51,020 nucleotides of DNA from NCBI RefSeq assembly GCF_000721075.1, contig NZ_JOEQ01000044.1, positions 1 to 51,020 of the forward strand. The letters are read 5' to 3'. A program made the translations under genes and the position numbers. The first letter of the stretch is position 1; the number at the start of each line of letters is the position of its first letter. Positions 46,912 to 51,020 of the stretch are shown piece by piece. Below the pieces are notes generated by a model. The model did no database searches. It was not told where the DNA came from and worked only from the letters and a program-made list of their open reading frames with translations. The stretch comes from Streptosporangium amethystogenes (GTDB lineage: Bacteria > Actinomycetota > Actinomycetes > Streptosporangiales > Streptosporangiaceae).

Positions 46912-47679
46912 TCCTTGATCACCCATGCCCGCACCCACAAGGCGCGGTTCCTCGGCTACGACATTTGGACCCGGCAGGCCGACACCTGGCGCACCAAGGG
47001 CGGTCGTTCCATCAACGGCACCATCGCCCTGGGCGTGCCACCGGAAACCGTCGAGACCAGATGCCGGACCTAGCTGCGCGGACAGAGTAAACCCCTGATC
47101 CGCAACGATCTGATCCGCACCAGCGACTACAACATCATCGCCGTGTTCGGCACGGAGTATCGAGGCTTTGTCCAGTACTACCAGCTGGCCGGGAACATCA
47201 ACCGGCTCAACAAGCTCCGCTCGGTGATGGAACGGTCGATGTTCTCCACCCTGGCCGCCAAGCACCGCCGCCCACCGTGGGTGATGCGAGACCGCCACCA
47301 AGCAACCGTCGTGACCCCATACGGGAAACGTCGATGCTTCGAGGCGGCTCAGCGCAGCCCCTTGGGTAAGGTGTCCACGGCCAGATTCGGAGGCATCCCG
47401 CTGCGTCGACGCAAACACGCCCGTCTTATCGATGGAGCTTGGCCGACTCAGCGCGGAAGGCAACTCATCGCCCGGCTCACAGCCGGAATCTGCGAGCTAT
47501 GCGACTCGCGCGACGGGATCACCGTCCACCACGTCAAGCGAATCGCCGACCTCAACCGATACAGCCCCACGACCGCACCGGAATGGGTGGAAGCCATGCG
47601 GACCAGTCGACGGAAGACCCTGATCATCTGCGCCCGCTGTCATGCCTCCATCCACCACCAGCAGTCGATCACGCAGTAG
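46912..47679 (+). pseudogene. ltrA: Group II intron maturase, C-terminal half with HNH nuclease
   Basis: The reading starts LITHARTHKARFLGYDI (end of the RT thumb), has the maturase domain X (FGTEYRGFVQYYQLA, LRSVMERSMFSTLAAKHRR, ARFGGIPLRRRKHA) and a C-terminal HNH domain with C-x2-C pairs (ICELCDSRDGITVHHVKRI, LIICARCHASIHH). An in-frame TAG at 47071-47073 replaces the usual Tyr of the CRTY motif. The RT catalytic motif is absent. The protein is not functional. Confidence 0.75.
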
Positions 47680-47689
47680 CACCACTGGA

Positions 47690-47723
47690 GAGCCGGATGC
47701 GGGGAAACTCGCATGTCCGGTTC
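47690..47723 (+). ncRNA. Group II intron domain V
   Basis: The 34-nt hairpin GAGCCGGATGCGGGG/AAA/CTCGCATGTCCGGTTC has a GAAA tetraloop, an AGC-type catalytic triad and a two-base bulge, the standard shape and length of domain V. Domain VI follows, with a candidate branch-point A at 47777 seven bases before the intron end. Confidence 0.8.
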
Positions 47724-47783
47724 GGGGAGAAGCCGCGCGGAGACGCCCCCACCGAGGGCACCGCGCCGCGCGGCTTACTCCAC

Positions 47784-48309
47784 GCCGCCGGCCCGCGCTA
47801 CCGCCCAAGCCCTGCTGACCGGCCCGGATGCCGACTGGACCGACACCACCTCCATCGACGACGATCACGGGCATGGCCGTACCGAACACCGCACCATCCG
47901 CACCGCCCCCGCCGATGACTCCCTGTTTCCCGGCGCCCGGCAGGCCTTCCGGCTCCGCCGTGACGTCGGTGACCTGGACGGCACCTGGACCAGCAAGGAA
48001 ATCGTGTACGGCATCACCAGCCTGCCCGCCGACCTGGCCGGGCCCGCTCATCTCAACCACTACGAACGCGCGCACTGGGGCGTGGAAAACCGTCTCCGCT
48101 GGATCCGCGACGTGACATTCCGGGAGGATCACTCCCAGGTCAGGACGGGGACCGCGCCCAGAGCCCTGGCCGGCTTCAGAAACCTGGCGATCAGCACCGC
48201 CCGTCTGGCAGGTCGCGCCAACATCGCCCACGCGCGCCGCGACCTCCTCGACCATCATGACGCCTTCGCCGTCTACAACATCGGATCAACTAACGGAAAG
48301 CAGACTTAA
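47784..48309 (+). pseudogene. ISAs1 transposase, C-terminal part
   Basis: The frame carries DDDHGHGRTEHRTIRTAP, the ISAs1 motif around the second catalytic position. HYERAHWGVENRLRWIRDVT follows, with the catalytic Glu (HWGVENRLHW-type) and the DVTFREDHSQVRTG end. It stops at 48309, just inside the right inverted repeat. Confidence 0.75.
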
Positions 48310-48330
48310 CGAATCAACGCCGGGGCCCTG

Positions 48331-48340
48331 CCTGTTGCCC
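48331..48340 (+). repeat. 10-bp target-site duplication, right copy
   Basis: CCTGTTGCCC directly follows the right ISAs1 inverted repeat. Confidence 0.85.
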
Positions 48341-48430
48341 GGCACGCACCAGAAACTCCCGGACCACTTTGGCTGCTTCCTGTGGTCTCCAGATTCACAA
48401 GCGCCAGAGAGGTACGGCGACGGTCTTCCG

Positions 48431-48829
48431 CTATTCGGGCAAGACCTGATGGCGATCCGCGCCGAACGGCACCTCGGCGACGGGGCGCCAGTCCCACGAG
48501 GTCTCGGGACCGTCCTGAATGACAAGGCTGATGCCGCCTATCGTGATCTCACGCTCCGGCAACCGCCGCCCCAACGCCGCAATGATTGGAGCCGACGGCC
48601 CGTTCGCGGTGCTGTACGCCACCGTGACGTGGGGCGTCCACGGCTCGTGGGCAAGCACACCGTCTCGGCCGGTAGCCGCGCGGGTCGCCACCCGTACCGC
48701 TTCGAGCATCGGCAAGAGGCGCTCGGCCGGCCGCACTTTCAGCACGATGGCCTCTGGGTGGTAGAGCACGCATCCGATGGTCACGGTGATCGGTGACGTC
48801 CGCGCGAGCAGCCTTCCAGCTTCCCGCAC
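48431..48829 (-). pseudogene. 2'-5' RNA ligase/LigT-type phosphoesterase, N-terminus missing
   Basis: The frame reads SPITVTIGCVLYHPEAIVLK, EPWTPHVTVAYSTANGP and LVIQDGPETSWDWRPVAEVP, the C-terminal two thirds of a LigT-like 2H phosphoesterase. Only the second HxTx motif (HVTV) is present; the first is lost at the junction near 48829. The role in RNA or nucleotide metabolism is therefore probably gone. Confidence 0.6.
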
Positions 48830-48967
48830 CTCTCGATCCAGGCGGCAAGCTCGATCGCTTCGTCGGAGAGGGACAGCAGGTCGCGCGGGTGAGTATCCGG
48901 CTCGCCGAAGAGATCGGCCTCATCGATTCCAAAGGCCCGAGCGAACATCTGAGGGGAGGTCCAGCCA
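48815..48967 (-). pseudogene. XRE-family regulator, internal fragment
   Basis: The minus frame reads SPQMFARAFGIDEADLFGEP, DLLSLSDEAIELAAWIERC, the segment after the HTH of XRE regulators common in actinomycetes. Both ends are missing: one side joins the LigT fragment and the other the plus-strand gene at 48968. Confidence 0.5.
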
Positions 48968-49192
48968 ATGACCGACGTTGAATCCACCATCCCCGGCTGG
49001 CGGCTGATTCTCAGCGACACCGGACGGCTGTGGGCCAGCCGGGAGAAGCCCTTCTGCGCGGTCGCGTTCCACGCCGGAGCCGAACGGACGGTCGACGCCG
49101 ACAACCTTGCGGCCCTGCGCGCCGAGACCGAACGGCAGGAGACCATCGCGAGGCAGGCGCGGCAGCGGGCCGCCGGGCAGGTGATCTCATGA
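48968..49192 (+). CDS. Hypothetical 74-aa protein
   Basis: The frame from the ATG at 48968, after GGGGAGGTCC, starts with two beta-like segments (IPGWRLILSDTGRLWASR) and has an Arg/Glu-rich helical tail. I do not recognise it. Proteins of this size and pattern often accompany XRE regulators in actinomycetes. The stop overlaps the next small frame. Confidence 0.5.
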   Translation: MTDVESTIPGWRLILSDTGRLWASREKPFCAVAFHAGAERTVDADNLAALRAETERQETIARQARQRAAGQVIS

Positions 49193-49320
49193 TCCGCCGC
49201 TGCCTGGCCCCCGCACGCGGACGCCACCGCGACGGCCTGACCCCCAACCCGGTCCCCCACTACACCTGGGACCACGAGGTTACGGATCGGCGGCTGCGAC
49301 ATCTCCCTGTTCACTGGTGA
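49189..49320 (+). CDS. Hypothetical 43-aa protein
   Basis: The frame begins in an ATGA overlap with the upstream gene and reads Arg/His-rich sequence (RRCLAPARGRHRDGLTPNP, PHYTWDHEVTDRRLRHLP). Coupling is the main reason to list it. The function is unknown. Confidence 0.35.
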   Translation: MIRRCLAPARGRHRDGLTPNPVPHYTWDHEVTDRRLRHLPVHW

Positions 49321-49350
49321 CCGGGAGCAATCGGCGGGTACCCTCGGGTC

Positions 49351-49512
49351 ATGAGCATCGACCAGGAGCAGATCACCTACCCCGACGAGCATCGCCGACG
49401 TGACCTCGACCTGCTGCGGGAGATCATGGGCGGGGAGCCCGATCCGGAGATGCTTAAGCTCGACCGGCAACGCGATCGGGAGTTCGCCGTCCGCCGTAGC
49501 CACGCCGCGTGA
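49351..49512 (+). CDS. Probable antitoxin of a PIN-domain toxin pair
   Basis: The 53-aa product is charged and helical (DEHRRRDLDLLREIMGGEPD, KLDRQRDREFAVRRS). Its stop overlaps the PIN gene start (GTGA). Short acidic/basic helical proteins directly before PIN toxins are typical antitoxins. No defined DNA-binding fold is visible, so family assignment is open. Confidence 0.55.
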   Translation: MSIDQEQITYPDEHRRRDLDLLREIMGGEPDPEMLKLDRQRDREFAVRRSHAA

Positions 49513-49916
49513 TCGGCCGCGTTCTCGACACGAGCGCCCTGCTGGTCTGGAGCCGCCGCACATCGCCGTTCGTCGACGCCGTGGTGTGGTCACGAGCCCA
49601 GCACAGCGGATACATCGTTCCCCTCGTCATCACCGCGCCTTCGCTCACCGCCGCACTCGCGCAACTCCCCGACCAGGCCGTTCCCGTACTGCAGGCACTG
49701 CTCGGAATGGAGATCAGCGTCATCGACGATCTGACACCTGACAGCGCGCCGGACGTGGCCGCGATCCTCCGCACCGCCGGGCCATACGCGGCCGAGCAGC
49801 TCACCGCGGCCAGTGTCGTGCACACCGCCCAACGACGCGGACTCCCTGTGATCACATCGAACCCGTTTCCGTTGCAGGCCCTCGCCGCCGAGGTGGAGAT
49901 CGACCTCATCCCTTAG
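49509..49916 (+). CDS. vapC: PIN-domain (VapC-like) ribonuclease toxin
   Basis: The 135-aa product starts RVLDTSALLVW (first PIN Asp) and ends QLTAASVVHTAQRRGLPVIT, SNPFPLQALAAEVEIDLIP, the usual PIN end. The second acidic residues are less clear (PDSAPDVAA, PYAAEQ). PIN toxins cleave tRNA or mRNA. The GTG start overlaps the antitoxin stop. The stop codon TAG touches the next IS, which left the gene intact. Confidence 0.72.
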   Translation: MIGRVLDTSALLVWSRRTSPFVDAVVWSRAQHSGYIVPLVITAPSLTAALAQLPDQAVPVLQALLGMEISVIDDLTPDSAPDVAAILRTAGPYAAEQLTAASVVHTAQRRGLPVITSNPFPLQALAAEVEIDLIP

Positions 49917-50721
49917 CTTGACTCTGTCGGGGATCTTGGTGTTTCCCGGTGCGGCAGCGTGATCAGTGGGCATGCCTGATGCTGTTTCGAAGGCCGATGC
50001 AGTTGTCGAGGTGTCCGTTGTCTGTCCGTCCCCGTTCCGGTACACCTCCCTGGTCCACCTGGAACAGGCCGCCCGAGAACACCAGGTCACGGTCACCGGA
50101 CCACTGCCGGGCAACCCCACCGGCCAGCACCGCAAGAACGAAGGCTTCGGCCGGGACGACTTCCACATCGACTTCGACCGCCGACAGGTCACCTGCCCCA
50201 AGGCCAGGTCAGCAAGGGATGGCACGGCCCCTACCTGACCTCCTCGCCCACTGCGGCCCCGCTGATCGTGGCGCGGTTCACCAAGTGCCAGTGCCAACCG
50301 TGCCCGGTCCGCGCCCAGTGCACCACCTCCCGCGAAAGCGCACGGAACGCGGGCTTTCCCCCGCGAGAACTCCGTGACCTGCAAGTCCGCGTCCGCGCCG
50401 AACAGCAGACGTCCGATTGGCACGCCCGGTATGCGGTCCGCTCCGGAGTCGAGGGCACCGTCAACGAGTTCGCTCACGGACACGGCATGCGCCGCTGCCG
50501 CTACCGGGGGCATCCGAAGGCCCACCTACAGCACGTGTTCACGGCCATCGCCGTGAACATCGAGCGCCTCAGCGCTCTGCCTCCGACCGGTGAAACACCC
50601 CCGCACCGGCCAGCGACCGCCTTCCAGAACTTCCTGGACCAGCGTGGGATCCCTCGGCTGAAGTCCTGGCGTGCCCTCAGCCCCTGACCCCGACGACTGT
50701 AAGATCCCCGACAGAGTCAAG
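49917..50721 (+). mobile_element. Internally deleted IS1182-type element
   Basis: Perfect 21-bp inverted repeats (CTTGACTCTGTCGGGGATCTT, its first 20 bases shown in the left arm at 49918-49937 and in reverse at 50701-50720) enclose 805 bp. The transposase frame is truncated. TTAG occurs next to both ends, one base offset, and may be a short target duplication. Confidence 0.7.
49972..50687 (+). pseudogene. IS1182-family transposase, broken
   Basis: A first frame reads [40 protein letters not shown]; after a shift near 50205 a second continues QPCPVRAQCTTSRESARNA, RYAVRSGVEGTVNEFAHGHG, MRRCRYRGHPKAHLQHVFTA to a TGA at 50687. This is the C-terminal DDE part of IS1182-family transposases, with the catalytic Glu in SGVEGTV. 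The N-terminal half is absent. Confidence 0.7.
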
Positions 50722-50884
50722 GTTAGACACGGAGACGCGGAGACGCGGAGCGACCCGGTCGCCACCAGGCCGCCGCGCCGGCGATCGGTGTGAACCCACC
50801 CGCGGCGCCGGTTCGTGGAACTCCCACGGCCCGTTCGGGGGCGGGTGCGGATGCCCGCCGTCAGCGGCCGTCTTCACCGGTCTC

Positions 50885-51020
50885 TCAGTGGAACCCGCCC
50901 CTGTCCGCCGTGACCTCTTCAGCGAATTGGGTGTGGTAGAGGTCGGCGTAGAGTCCGCCGGCGGCCAGGAGTTCGTCGTGGGTTCCGCGTTCGCGGATCT
51001 GGCCGGTTTCGATGACCAGG
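50885..51020 (-). CDS. ABC exporter ATP-binding protein, C-terminal end (continues past the window)
   Basis: The minus frame reads [36 protein letters not shown] and stops at 50885. This is the end of the nucleotide-binding domain of an ABC multidrug/lipid exporter, after the switch His. The rest lies beyond 51020. Confidence 0.75.
   Translation of the reverse strand, partial: LVIETGQIRERGTHDELLAAGGLYADLYHTQFAEEVTADRGGFH

Larger units (their letters stand above)
46906..47783 (+). mobile_element. Group II intron, 3' part
   Basis: The piece holds the C-terminal half of the intron-encoded protein and the complete RNA domains V (47690-47723) and VI (to about 47783). The intron 5' half, with domain I and the reverse transcriptase, is gone, so self-splicing and retrohoming are impossible in cis. 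Confidence 0.75.
46478..48330 (+). mobile_element. ISAs1-family insertion sequence carrying a group II intron remnant
   Basis: The ends CAGGGCCCCGGCGTT (46478-46492) and AACGCCGGGGCCCTG (48316-48330) are perfect 15-bp inverted repeats, flanked by identical 10-bp sequences. The transposase reads in two parts, 46611-46905 and 47784-48309, separated by intron DNA. Part of the transposase centre is lost, so the element cannot move by itself. Confidence 0.85.

Overview
The window is high-GC actinobacterial DNA, probably from a Streptosporangiaceae-type or related filamentous actinomycete. Supporting signs are the codon use, paired ECF sigma and anti-sigma genes of the CU044_5270 kind, CsoR-controlled copper genes, DUF6262 and DUF305 families, GTG starts with GTGA/ATGA stop-start overlaps, and dense IS scars. 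No rRNA, tRNA or CRISPR array was seen. All functions are read from sequence motifs and family knowledge; no search was run.

Layout. (1) 1-9103: the end of an IS3-family element, then a visibly less GC-rich block with a Tn7-like transposition module on the minus strand: tnsA, tnsB, tnsC and a large tniQ whose C-terminus looks like a LysR-type winged helix. Downstream of it lie a broken small frame and a protein with four zinc-knuckle repeats and a GIY-YIG-like C-terminus. The TGT end of the element appears to lie at 9103, inside a NAD-dependent DNA ligase gene that is cut off there. (2) 9103-13300: a graveyard of broken genes (ligase, nuclease-like gene, DUF6262 and recombinase tail, BNR-repeat protein, DUF305 lipoprotein, CsoR fragment). 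(3) 13380-19325: an intact copper island (CopZ, MFS exporter, CsoR, CopZ, secreted His-rich protein, CopA) with CsoR-like GC palindromes. (4) 19475-27390: a decayed protease-like gene, proline dehydrogenase with a divergent GATase1-AraC regulator, a DUF4406/Nudix pair with a divergent DeoR regulator, a second ligase fragment beside an IS630 scrap, and a membrane protein. (5) 27650-46190: a BP74-like secreted protein and then a large choline/glycine-betaine locus: dimethylglycine dehydrogenase, betaine-type ABC transporter (proX, fused proW, proV), choline dehydrogenase, IclR regulator, FdhF/YdeP-type molybdopterin oxidoreductase, Rieske oxygenase (GbcA-like) and Rieske ferredoxin. A 4-kb block with an ECF sigma factor, its membrane partner, a CU044_5270 protein and a glycosyltransferase sits in the middle. 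(6) 46190-51020: a second insertion zone with an ISAs1 element (10-bp target duplication) carrying a group II intron remnant, truncated Nudix, LigT and XRE genes, a PIN-domain toxin pair, an internally deleted IS1182-type element, and the end of an ABC exporter gene.

How it works together. The betaine locus would import choline or betaine (ProXWV), oxidise choline (BetA), and strip methyl groups from betaine (GbcA plus ferredoxin) and dimethylglycine (DMGDH). The formaldehyde/formate released may be handled by the FdhF-like enzyme. A 13-bp WGCG-N5-CGCA palindrome lies about 35-44 nt upstream of the start codons of all four promoter-proximal genes of this pathway and also faces the iclR gene, so it is a strong candidate IclR operator. 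The original electron-transfer reductase seems to have collapsed to a 46-codon relic that still bridges ferredoxin and oxygenase by stop-start overlaps. The ECF block shows two divergent, nearly identical promoters (GGGCAAC-N17-CGTATTA) that begin transcription practically at an ATG.
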